Assembly: GCA_023396465.1 (NCBI GenBank)
Contig: JAEWWF010000372.1
Span: 1-18,154, forward strand
Reading direction: 5' to 3'
Source of the DNA: Pseudomonadota bacterium
GTDB taxonomy: Bacteria; Pseudomonadota; Alphaproteobacteria; Rhodospirillales; Rhodospirillaceae
DNA length: 18,154 nt
In this document: positions 1 through 6,972 of the stretch, piece by piece
How positions within the stretch are numbered: the first letter of the stretch is position 1
Layout: each line of letters opens with the position of its first letter
The notes under the pieces: generated by a model
What the model saw: only the letters and a program-made list of their open reading frames with translations
The model's database searches: none
What the model was told of the DNA's origin: nothing
Translations under genes and position numbers: made by a program

Positions 1-229
1 GCTTGAGGGCATCCTCCACCCGACGCGGCGGTGCCGGTTCGGCAACCGCATCGACACCCGCCGCCGCGGCCGCCTCCACGGCGCCCTGTTCGCCGGCAGT
101 GGCGGGCGCGGAGGCCTCGGCCGGAGCCGCCTCCCCGCCGCCAGCGGCCGAGCGGCCGAGGAACCAGGCTCCGGCCGCCACGCCCCCCAGCACGGCCAGA
201 CCGCCGAACACGATCAAGACCCACTTCAT
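1..229 (-). CDS. Membrane-anchored protein of unknown function, C-terminus beyond window edge
   Basis: The start codon is ATG at 229-227. The frame stays open to base 1, so only the first 76 residues are visible. They begin with a short positive N-terminus (MKW), one strongly hydrophobic helix (about residues 3-24, ending AGAWFLGRS), and then an Ala/Pro/Glu-rich, low-complexity segment that looks like a flexible periplasmic linker. A GAGGG ribosome-binding site overlaps the stop codon of the upstream repeat-protein gene, only 12 bases away, so this is probably the last visible gene of the six-gene operon. The single-anchor-plus-linker layout recalls FliL-like or TonB-like proteins, but no diagnostic domain is visible and I do not assign one. 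Confidence 0.6.
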   Translation of the reverse strand, partial: MKWVLIVFGGLAVLGGVAAGAWFLGRSAAGGGEAAPAEASAPATAGEQGAVEAAAAAGVDAVAEPAPPRRVEDALK

Positions 230-241
230 CGCCGCATGCCC

Positions 242-646
242 TCAGCCACAGCACAGCCCGATGCACGGGATCGACAGGCTGGGCAGGTTGGCCGACAAGG
301 CGACGCTGGGTGCGTTGAGCGACAGGGCCGGAGCCGCCAGCGACAGCGACGGCAGCGTCAGACTGGGGGACGGCAGCGCCAGACTGGGCGCCGCCAAGCT
401 CACCTGCGGCAGATTCATGGACATGGACAGCGCCGCGTTCATGGACAGGCTCGGCAGCGAGGCGTTCAGTCCCGGCAAGGCCAGACTGGCCGACGGCAGG
501 CTGAGCGACGGACCGCTGAAGGCAAAGCTGGCGCCGGGGCACATGGCTGCGGCCGGGGCGGCCGCGAAGGCCGCACCGGCGGCCAGCAGCAGAAATGCGG
601 CGAGACGCGGCACGGCGGCGGCTGCGATGGGTGTCATGGCGGTCAT
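242..646 (-). CDS. Secreted, charge-free Ser/Leu/Pro heptad-like repeat protein
   Basis: This is a 134-residue protein with a good Sec signal peptide (about residues 1-34, ending AAFAAAPAAA). From residue 35 to the end there is no Asp, Glu, Lys, Arg or His. The mature chain alternates Ser/Ala with Leu/Met and is broken by Pro about every seven residues (Pro at about 51, 58, 65, 80, 87, 99, 106 and 113), giving units such as PSLSLPS and ASLALPG. The C-terminus is cysteine-rich (SIPCIGLCCG; Cys 128, 132 and 133, plus Cys36 near the mature start). The alternating polar/apolar pattern suggests a beta-rich, self-assembling or surface-structural protein; this is inference. A strong AAGGAGG site precedes the ATG, and the start overlaps the stop of the lytic transglycosylase gene (ATGA), implying coupled translation. 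I recognise no family. Confidence 0.72.
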   Translation of the reverse strand: MTAMTPIAAAAVPRLAAFLLLAAGAAFAAAPAAAMCPGASFAFSGPSLSLPSASLALPGLNASLPSLSMNAALSMSMNLPQVSLAAPSLALPSPSLTLPSLSLAAPALSLNAPSVALSANLPSLSIPCIGLCCG

Positions 647-1266
647 CCTTCGCCCTCCTTTGCTGCGGTCGTCCGCGCCAGGGCGGCGTGGGCGGCGCAT
701 TGCTGGCGCATGGCCGGCGTCACCGGCTGATAGCCAAGCGCCGCCCGCTGGGTCAGCACCCGACACAGATAGTCCCTCTGCGCGGCGCGGTTGGACGCGT
801 GATAGTGGCGCACGGCGGCCTCCCACGTCTCATGATCGCGGCGCAACGCAACCAGATACGCGGCTGCGTAGCGGACGTTGTTGGCGGGCTCCAGCATGGC
901 CCGGAGATCCATGAAGTTGTCGCCGTGCCAGCGCAGGTAGACCTGCATGCAGCCAACCGCCACCGACGTCCCGAAGTGACGGGTCGCCGCCTCCGCCACC
1001 ACCACCGCGTCGTCGTGGGTGCGCAGGTAGAAGGGGCGGCCGTTGGCGTTGATGGTCCACGCCCAGGCCCGCCCGGCCATGCCCGATTCCACCAGCGCGA
1101 TGGCTTGCAGGATGCCCGGCGGCACGCCGAACTCCGTTTCCGCCTGGGCGGCCAACGGGCGACAGTCGGCGGCCCGCGCGTCCGCCGCCGCCAGCAGCGG
1201 CAGGCCGATCGCCAGCACGAGCCCCGCCAGCAGCGGTCTCAAGCGAGGAAGCGCGCGACCACGCAT
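643..1266 (-). CDS. Periplasmic lytic transglycosylase (SLT domain)
   Basis: The product has 207 residues: a signal peptide or anchor (about 1-33, ending DARA before ADC) followed by an SLT-type lytic transglycosylase domain. Family hallmarks are visible: the catalytic Glu60 in ALVESG, the GxMQ motif at 105-109 (GCMQV), and the late aromatic motif YHAS at 155-158 (YNAG-like). Such enzymes cleave murein between MurNAc and GlcNAc, forming 1,6-anhydroMurNAc, often to let an envelope-spanning machine or secreted polymer through. The mature chain has four cysteines (35, 106, 168, 190), which could form disulfides. The ATG at 1266 lies 28 bases inside the upstream phosphatase-like gene, and the stop overlaps the next start. 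The small size suits a specialised, system-dedicated enzyme rather than a housekeeping Slt. Confidence 0.85.
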   Translation of the reverse strand: MRGRALPRLRPLLAGLVLAIGLPLLAAADARAADCRPLAAQAETEFGVPPGILQAIALVESGMAGRAWAWTINANGRPFYLRTHDDAVVVAEAATRHFGTSVAVGCMQVYLRWHGDNFMDLRAMLEPANNVRYAAAYLVALRRDHETWEAAVRHYHASNRAAQRDYLCRVLTQRAALGYQPVTPAMRQQCAAHAALARTTAAKEGEG

Positions 1267-3212
1267 GCCTTGTCCCTCAGGTTGGCCCCGGCCGCCGTCG
1301 TCAGCAGCCCCTCCGATCGCAGCGCCGCCAGCAGCCCGGCCGGCGACGGATCGTCCGCCGCCCGCAGGGCGGCATCGACACGGACATGCGCGGCCGTTCC
1401 CTGCGCCGGCACCAAGCCGGAGGACAGGAACACCACCGACGCGCCACGGGTGAGATCGAACTCGGCCTCGGCAGCCTCCGCCGTCTCGCCGCCGGGCCGC
1501 CGCAGGTCCACCGCGTCGCCCAACCGGCGCACGGCCATGGGCGCGGCGAACCCGTGCCCGGCCCAGGTGATCGCCGAGGCCACCGGGTCGAGCACCGCCG
1601 CCAGGACGGCGTAGGCGTCCCCATCCTGCTCCCCGCGCAGCAGCAGGCGGGTGCGCTCCAGACACTGGCCCGGCGACATGCCGGCGCTCAGCAGGGCCCG
1701 CAGCGACGCCCGCGCCGTCGCCGACAGGAAGCCGCCCGCCAGCCCGCCGGCGGCCGGCTGCCCCAGCGTCACCGCCAGCCCACCGTCGGGCAGCCAGAAA
1801 TAGTCGTAGAAGGCGCCGTCGAAGTCGGCCGCCGGCACCAGCGTGCCGGCCACATCCATGGTCGGGCGCGGCAGCAGGCCGCGCGGCAGCATGGACTGCT
1901 GCATGCGGCGGGCGACCTCCACCTGCTGCTGGAGCTGGAACAGCTCGGTCTTGGTTTCCAGCGCCGCCCGCAGTTCGGCGACCAGCCCCTCCAGCCGGCG
2001 ATGCTGATCGCCGACCCGCTCCGCCATCACCTCCACCGCCGCCGCCAGTGCCCGGTCGCCCCCCTGGCCGGGACGCCCTTCGCCGCCGGCCATGCGCTCG
2101 ATGCGGGCAAGGTCGGCGAGCAGCGAGTCGCGCCCCTCGGGCGACAGGGTATTGGCCATCTGCTGCAACTGGGCGCGGATGAAATCCTGCTGCCGCGTCC
2201 ATTGCCGCAGACGCTGTTCCTCGCCATCGCGCAAACGCCGCACCCGGTCACGGAAGACCTTGATGGAGCGCGCCATCTCGCCCATTTCATCGGCCCGCTC
2301 GTCGCCCGGCACCTCGACGCTGGTGCTGCCGCGCGACAGCTGCGACAGCGCCGCCACCGCCGGTGCCAGCGGACCAAGCGTGCGCACCACGAACCAGCGG
2401 ATGACCACCACCAGGGCGACGCAGACCGCCAGGATGAGCGTCAGCGACAGGCCATCCATGACATCCAGCCAGCGCACCAGCAGGGTCCGGTCGCGCAGCA
2501 CCACCACGTTGGCCAGCGGCTGGCCGCCGGGCTGGCGCAGCGGGATGGCGACACCCTGCACCGCCTGCTGGGCGTGAACCACCTCGAAAATGGCGTTGGC
2601 GCGAGCGGCATAGCCTTCGGCCACCTCCGCCCAGTCGACGCCGCCCTCGCTCAGCAGCGGCTGCCCGGTGGTGTCGACGATGAACCCGGCGACGCCCCAG
2701 CTGCGCACCACCTGCGCCAGCACCTCATTGAGCGGCAGCACGGCGACGAAACCGGGAGCCGCCGAATCCTCCACCCCCGCGCCCGCCACCATCACCCCCA
2801 GACCAGCCGGGGTGGGAGTGATGACGTGGAAACCGTGACGCCCAGAGATCAGTTGGCTGACCCGGCGTTGGTCGATGCGGGTGGGGGGCGCCCCCGGCGG
2901 CCATACCAGCGCCAGCTCGCCGAAGGTGTCGTAGACCGTCACCTCGCGCAGACCAAGATCGGCGAGGCCGTCCAGCGCCGCCATGGCGTCCACCATCTCA
3001 CTGCCGGACAGGGCGGCGCGGACGCGGTTGCGGGTAGTGTCGGCGGTCTCGCTGACCGCCGCCTCCCAAACCCGTTGCAGGGCGAGACGCTCGCTGTCTT
3101 CCTGCAAGGAGGACTCGACGCCGCGCCGGACAGCGGTGACGGCGGCGGCGACACAGGCGAGCAAAGTGATGGCGAGGGCACAGAGCAGAACGACCCGGCG
3201 GGCGATGGTCAT
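1239..3212 (-). CDS. Membrane sensor with HAMP and degenerate SpoIIE/PP2C-type phosphatase domain
   Basis: The 657 residues comprise a membrane helix (about 7-28), a periplasmic sensor region (30-245) with a Cache/PAS-like FIVDTTGQPLLS segment near 177-188, a second helix (about 254-275), HAMP (276-330), a long helical linker, and a SpoIIE-like fold (about 430-657). The fold is clear: RRMQQSMLP at 435-443, PAADFDGAFYDYF at 460-472 and AGHG at 551-554. Metal positions look lost. The GGD Asp is Ala467, the GDVSG Asp is Gln485 (GQPAAGG), the YTDG Asp is Ser598 (SSG), and the first Asp of the DD motif is Arg646. It is therefore probably a pseudophosphatase that binds rather than dephosphorylates a partner. 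Its ATG overlaps the upstream gene's stop (ATGA at 3209-3212). The fold assignment is strong; the loss of activity is inferred from my alignment by eye. Confidence 0.85.
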   Translation of the reverse strand: MTIARRVVLLCALAITLLACVAAAVTAVRRGVESSLQEDSERLALQRVWEAAVSETADTTRNRVRAALSGSEMVDAMAALDGLADLGLREVTVYDTFGELALVWPPGAPPTRIDQRRVSQLISGRHGFHVITPTPAGLGVMVAGAGVEDSAAPGFVAVLPLNEVLAQVVRSWGVAGFIVDTTGQPLLSEGGVDWAEVAEGYAARANAIFEVVHAQQAVQGVAIPLRQPGGQPLANVVVLRDRTLLVRWLDVMDGLSLTLILAVCVALVVVIRWFVVRTLGPLAPAVAALSQLSRGSTSVEVPGDERADEMGEMARSIKVFRDRVRRLRDGEEQRLRQWTRQQDFIRAQLQQMANTLSPEGRDSLLADLARIERMAGGEGRPGQGGDRALAAAVEVMAERVGDQHRRLEGLVAELRAALETKTELFQLQQQVEVARRMQQSMLPRGLLPRPTMDVAGTLVPAADFDGAFYDYFWLPDGGLAVTLGQPAAGGLAGGFLSATARASLRALLSAGMSPGQCLERTRLLLRGEQDGDAYAVLAAVLDPVASAITWAGHGFAAPMAVRRLGDAVDLRRPGGETAEAAEAEFDLTRGASVVFLSSGLVPAQGTAAHVRVDAALRAADDPSPAGLLAALRSEGLLTTAAGANLRDKACVVARFLA

Positions 3213-5044
3213 GGCGCCGCGCTCCCGCGCAGACGGCCGGCGGCGGTCAGCACCACCGCGGCGGCGGCCGCCGTGGCGCAGCCGGCCAGCAGCACTCCGG
3301 CCCCGGCGGTCCCCGCCAGTCCGCCCAGCACCGCACCGAGAGTGACGGCGGTGGCCGTCCACGGCACCCCGCGCTGGCCACCATGCAGGGCTTGCAGTCC
3401 GGCCGCCGCGGGAGCCCCAAGACCAACCGCCAATCCGCCCAACATGAGCGCGCCGACGCTCTCGCCCAGCGGCAAGGCCACCACCGCGCCGAACAGGGCC
3501 AGCGGCAGCGCCACATCGGCCACCAGCCGCGACCGCCACCGGTAGAGCACCACCAGCATCAAGCCACTGCCGACAGCGACGGCGATGGTCGCGGCCCACG
3601 CCTCATACGTCCCGACGGCGCCCGATCCGGCCGCCAGCCACAGGGCGGCACCGGCCCAGAACAGGATCGGCAGCAGCGGCAGGGACAATCGGCCGGCGGC
3701 GGGCTCGGGACGCGGCGGCGGGCCGGCGGTGGCGGCGTGGCGGGTGCCGAGCACCGCCAGCGCGAACAACGCCAGCACGGCAACGCCACTGGTCACCCAG
3801 GTGGCGCCCGAGATGTATTCCAGGTGGATGAGACCAGCCCCGGCGGCAAGCCCCAAGGCGGCATGCAGCACCGCCCCGGCCCGCACGGCGGGATGACTAC
3901 AGGCGATGGTCGCGACGGTGGCGAAAGCCGCCGCCGAGGCCAATGCCAGCAGTGGCAGACCGAGCCATGCCTCGGGAAAGGCCGGCAGCACCACCAGCGC
4001 CGCCGCCGCCAGCCCGGCCAGGAACAGCGGTCGCGGCATGCGCGGCACCATGCGGGCGAGCCCGCCAATGGCGGCTCCCAGCAGCGCCGCCGCCACCGAC
4101 AGCGGCACCGGCAGGCCGCCCCGAACCGCCAGCCAGATGCCCAGCGCGATCACCAGCGCCGCCCGGAACAGCGCCGGCCCGAGCACCAGGGCGGCATGGT
4201 CGAGGCGCAGCACCACCATACCGTCGGGGGCGAAGGTGCCGCTGCGGCCCAGACGCTCGTCCAGGGTGCCCGCCGCCGCCGCCGCATCGCGGTTGAAGCT
4301 GAAATCGCGTAATTCCTGAACATAGGCGCGCGCCCGCGCCACCCGGTCGTTGACCGCCACCAGCACGCGCGTCACCGCCTCCGCCACCGGCGCCACCGGG
4401 CCTTCGGCGACCACGCCGGCGGAAGCGTCGAACTGCCGCTGCGCCACCCGCTGCTGCACCGCCAGCACCGTCTGTTGCGGCCGCTCCACCAACTCACGGA
4501 AGGCGGTCAGGATGATATGGCCGCCGAACAGCAGCGCCGTCACCAACGCCACGAAGAAGTGCGGCATGGCGCCATCGAGCCCGGCCGGCAAGGCATCCTC
4601 GTCCATGGCGAGGAGGACGCGGCCGATGGCCACCCCCTCCACCAGCACCGGGAAGGCGGCGGCGGCGAGGCCGGCACGCTCCAGTTGGGGGAGGTCGAGG
4701 GGAGCGGTCGCCAAGTCGTCGCGGCCCGGCCGCACGAACCGGCCGATGGGCCGTCCGTCGAGGGTTTCCACCACCGCGGCGGCGACGGCGGGATCGTCGG
4801 TCAGTTCCCCGCGCAGGTAGTCCGACACCCCCACCGCCTCGGCCAGACCGATGCCGGCGCCAGCGTATTCGGCGATGTCGCGGGTGATGCCGCCGGCCAC
4901 CAGTTCCATGCGCAGCACGGCGGCATCGCGGCCAAGGCCGGCGGTGGACAGCACCACCGCCATGGCGGTCGCCACCCAGGTAATCAGCGTCGCCACCGTG
5001 GCGACCATCAGCAGCAAGGCGAAAAGACGGCTGTTGCTGCTCAT
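3209..5044 (-). CDS. Sensor-HAMP protein fused to a polytopic MFS-like membrane domain
   Basis: The 611-residue protein starts with a membrane helix (7-33), a short periplasmic domain (35-160) and a second helix (162-182). A HAMP-like amphipathic helical region (183-247) follows. From about 287 to 600 there are roughly 11-12 hydrophobic segments. A GGLARMVPRMPRPLFLAG stretch near 327-344 resembles the MFS motif-A loop (G-x3-D/R-x-G-R), which argues for an MFS-like half. The B. subtilis SpoIIE N-terminus is also a ten-helix membrane domain, so the neighbouring phosphatase-like gene suggests a split version of that idea; both readings are inference. The ATG overlaps the stop of the preceding sensor gene (5041-5044), and this gene's stop overlaps the next start. 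I see no transported substrate or catalytic motif. Confidence 0.75.
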   Translation of the reverse strand: MSSNSRLFALLLMVATVATLITWVATAMAVVLSTAGLGRDAAVLRMELVAGGITRDIAEYAGAGIGLAEAVGVSDYLRGELTDDPAVAAAVVETLDGRPIGRFVRPGRDDLATAPLDLPQLERAGLAAAAFPVLVEGVAIGRVLLAMDEDALPAGLDGAMPHFFVALVTALLFGGHIILTAFRELVERPQQTVLAVQQRVAQRQFDASAGVVAEGPVAPVAEAVTRVLVAVNDRVARARAYVQELRDFSFNRDAAAAAGTLDERLGRSGTFAPDGMVVLRLDHAALVLGPALFRAALVIALGIWLAVRGGLPVPLSVAAALLGAAIGGLARMVPRMPRPLFLAGLAAAALVVLPAFPEAWLGLPLLALASAAAFATVATIACSHPAVRAGAVLHAALGLAAGAGLIHLEYISGATWVTSGVAVLALFALAVLGTRHAATAGPPPRPEPAAGRLSLPLLPILFWAGAALWLAAGSGAVGTYEAWAATIAVAVGSGLMLVVLYRWRSRLVADVALPLALFGAVVALPLGESVGALMLGGLAVGLGAPAAAGLQALHGGQRGVPWTATAVTLGAVLGGLAGTAGAGVLLAGCATAAAAAVVLTAAGRLRGSAAP

Positions 5045-5850
5045 GCGGCTCTCCCGGCGCGATAGGCCGTTTGCGAGGGGGCCGGACCGGCGGCGGCATC
5101 GGGCAACGGACGGTCGAGCCGCCGGGCCTCGTCCTCCACCGCCGCCACCCGCGCCAGCACGTCGTTCACGCCGGGCAGCGCCGCCAGATCCTCGGCATCG
5201 GGGGCCTTGCCGGCGGAGATGGCCGCCGCCATCCGGTCGAGTCCCTCGGCGGAAGCCTCGTAGCGGCGGGCGGCGGCGCGGGTCGCCAGGGCCGTTCCCA
5301 CCACCGCCAGCACCCCGGCCAACGCCAGAGACAGGCCGGCGACGATGGCCGGCATGCGCATGGCGGAAATCACGTCGACAATGACATCGCGGCGCAAGGC
5401 GCGGGCGACGATGGTCCCGGTCCTCTCGCCGAAGGCATTGACCACTCCGGCGCCAAAGACGTTCTCCGTCGCCGTCGCTGCCACCCAGCCGTCGGAGCCG
5501 CCGGCCGCCTGCATCCAGGCCGGCGGCATGGCGGCGCCGATGCGTTCGTGCTCGCTGGCGAAGACCACCATGCCCTGGGCATCGGCGATATAGATGTCGG
5601 CCGACCGCTTGACCGCGAGGCCGAGGGAATCCACCAGCGCCTGAAGGTCGGCCTGGTATTCCAGCGGATAGCCGAGGGCGGCGCGGGCGGCGGCAGGGCC
5701 TTCCACCCGGTTCACCAGCGTGCGCAGTTGCTCCACCGCCAACCTCGTCTTGACGTCCTCAAGCGTAGCGAAGAACGTGGCGAGGGCCAGCACCTGCACG
5801 ATGGCGGCGCATAGCCAGACAGTGAACGCAAGGCGCCCCAGACCTCGCAT
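5041..5850 (-). CDS. Membrane sensor with periplasmic Cache/PAS-like domain, no output domain
   Basis: As started here (ATG 5850), the protein has 269 residues: a membrane helix (8-30), a periplasmic domain (31-166) with a Cache/PAS-like DIYIADAQGMVVFAS segment at 85-99, a second helix (167-190), and a short cytoplasmic HAMP-like helical tail (190-245) ending in a Pro/Ala-rich region. No kinase, cyclase, chemotaxis or phosphatase domain follows, so it probably signals through partners, plausibly the two HAMP proteins encoded next. I prefer the 5850 start because the hydrophobic anchor follows directly and GGGGGAG precedes it. In-frame alternatives are ATG at 5874 and GTG at 5895 (after AAGGGAGA, which sits too close). 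It is the first gene of the minus-strand operon. Confidence 0.75.
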   Translation of the reverse strand: MRGLGRLAFTVWLCAAIVQVLALATFFATLEDVKTRLAVEQLRTLVNRVEGPAAARAALGYPLEYQADLQALVDSLGLAVKRSADIYIADAQGMVVFASEHERIGAAMPPAWMQAAGGSDGWVAATATENVFGAGVVNAFGERTGTIVARALRRDVIVDVISAMRMPAIVAGLSLALAGVLAVVGTALATRAAARRYEASAEGLDRMAAAISAGKAPDAEDLAALPGVNDVLARVAAVEDEARRLDRPLPDAAAGPAPSQTAYRAGRAA

Positions 5851-5985
5851 GGCTCCCCCAAAAGGTGATGTCATCCCCACGCCAGGATGGCGCACTCTCC
5901 CTTGGTTTACAACTGTGCTTGGCTATGTTCCACCAGCGGGCGATTCGCCCGCCCTGTCGCCCCTCCCGGAGACCACCGTCCGCGC

Positions 5986-6333
5986 ATGTCCCTCGACCGC
6001 AGATTGCACGCCATCCTGGCGCGGCTGAACACCCCCGGCGGGGAGGCCGTCGCCGCCCTGCATGCCCTCGAACGCCTGCTGCCCGCCCGCGCCAGCCTGG
6101 CGGACGTGCTGTTCGTCGGGCTGCACCACCTGCGGCAGGACATCGACGACCCCTCGCTGGTGGCCGAGACCCGGCGCCTGACCGCCCAGGCGGAAGCGGC
6201 CGAGCGCCGTGCCGAAACGGCCGAACGGCGGGCGGCGGCCATGGCGGCGGCGTTGCGCGAAGCCTTGGAAGAGATCGAGTCGCTGCGCGATGCCGTCGCC
6301 CGCGGCGATCAGTCCGGCGCGAGGTCGGGATAG
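5986..6333 (+). CDS. Small helical/coiled-coil protein of unknown function
   Basis: The 115-residue product has a helical N-terminal half (about 1-60; LHAILARLNTPGGEAVAALH) and an Ala/Glu/Arg-rich heptad-like C-terminal half (about 65-108; EAAERRAETAERRAAA) that should form a coiled coil. There is no signal peptide or membrane segment, so it is probably cytoplasmic. I recognise no family. The ATG at 5986 was chosen over an upstream in-frame ATG at 5887 because the added 33 residues are Pro/Cys-rich and unlike the rest. Upstream, TTGGTT (5902-5907) and TATGTT (5924-5929), 16 bases apart, form a weak promoter candidate. It is divergent from the sensor operon and its 3' end overlaps the convergent Uma2-like gene by 25 bases. 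Confidence 0.6.
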   Translation: MSLDRRLHAILARLNTPGGEAVAALHALERLLPARASLADVLFVGLHHLRQDIDDPSLVAETRRLTAQAEAAERRAETAERRAAAMAAALREALEEIESLRDAVARGDQSGARSG

Positions 6334-6857
6334 GCGGTCAGCAGCAGCAGGGACACCCCCAGGCTGCCGAGTCGAACCGTGGCATCGCCACCGCTTACCC
6401 GCTCGTCGCTCCATGCCCCGCCGAATCGACGGTGGACACCACAGACGGCGCGGTCGGCGGAGAACAACAGCACCTCCTTCACCGTCTTATGGCGGCGGTA
6501 GACATCGAGGCGGGCGGCATCCTCGGCGGCCAGCGCATCCACATCGGACACCACCAGCGCCACCAGCACCGGGTCGAAGCGCCGCGCCATCTTGCCGGGG
6601 AGTTGGATGATGACGTCGGCGATACGGAAATGGTCGCCGTCCGGCGTCTCGATTCCGATGCCCGAACCACTGTCGATGCGCTGCTTGCCATCGGCGCGGC
6701 GGGCGCAGCCGACCAGTGCGCCGAACACAGACAGGCTGCGCTGTTGGAGATTCTCCGGCCGCGCCGGCAGGACCACCTCTTCACCGCCCACCAGTTCCTG
6801 ACGCCAGCCGGCGCCCTCCATATAGGGGTTGGCGCTGACGAATTCCTTCAGGCGCAT
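6309..6857 (-). CDS. Uma2-like (DUF820) protein with degenerate nuclease site
   Basis: The 182-residue protein has the order of elements typical of Uma2/DUF820 putative endonucleases: an N-terminal variable part, FRIADVII (77-84, matching the conserved rypDvvv Asp as Asp81), a core PVLVALVVS strand (96-104), the YRR helix at 120-122, VKEVLLFSADR (126-136), a Trp at 149 and a late strand. The usual PD-(D/E)xK residues look lost: the Glu in vEVlSp aligns with Leu101 and the Lys of the KxxxY helix with Arg116. It is probably not a nuclease. A strong GGAGG site lies 5 bases before the ATG at 6857. It is divergent from the charged-protein gene and overlaps the convergent coiled-coil gene at 6309-6333. 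Family assignment rests on pattern, not a search. Confidence 0.65.
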   Translation of the reverse strand: MRLKEFVSANPYMEGAGWRQELVGGEEVVLPARPENLQQRSLSVFGALVGCARRADGKQRIDSGSGIGIETPDGDHFRIADVIIQLPGKMARRFDPVLVALVVSDVDALAAEDAARLDVYRRHKTVKEVLLFSADRAVCGVHRRFGGAWSDERVSGGDATVRLGSLGVSLLLLTAYPDLAPD

Positions 6858-6972
6858 GCGTCCTCCGTGACCCTGATTGGGACTGCACTATGGCAAGGTC
6901 CGGCCATGATTGCAGCGATCGAAATTTTAGAGCATCCTTCGCCGTAATCCATTGGAAGATACAGGCCCTGCC

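Noticed and set aside
1386..3545. Long plus-strand open frame opposite the phosphatase-like gene
   Set aside because: The composition is Gln/His/Arg-rich without domains, while the minus strand gives membrane helices, HAMP and SpoIIE motifs.
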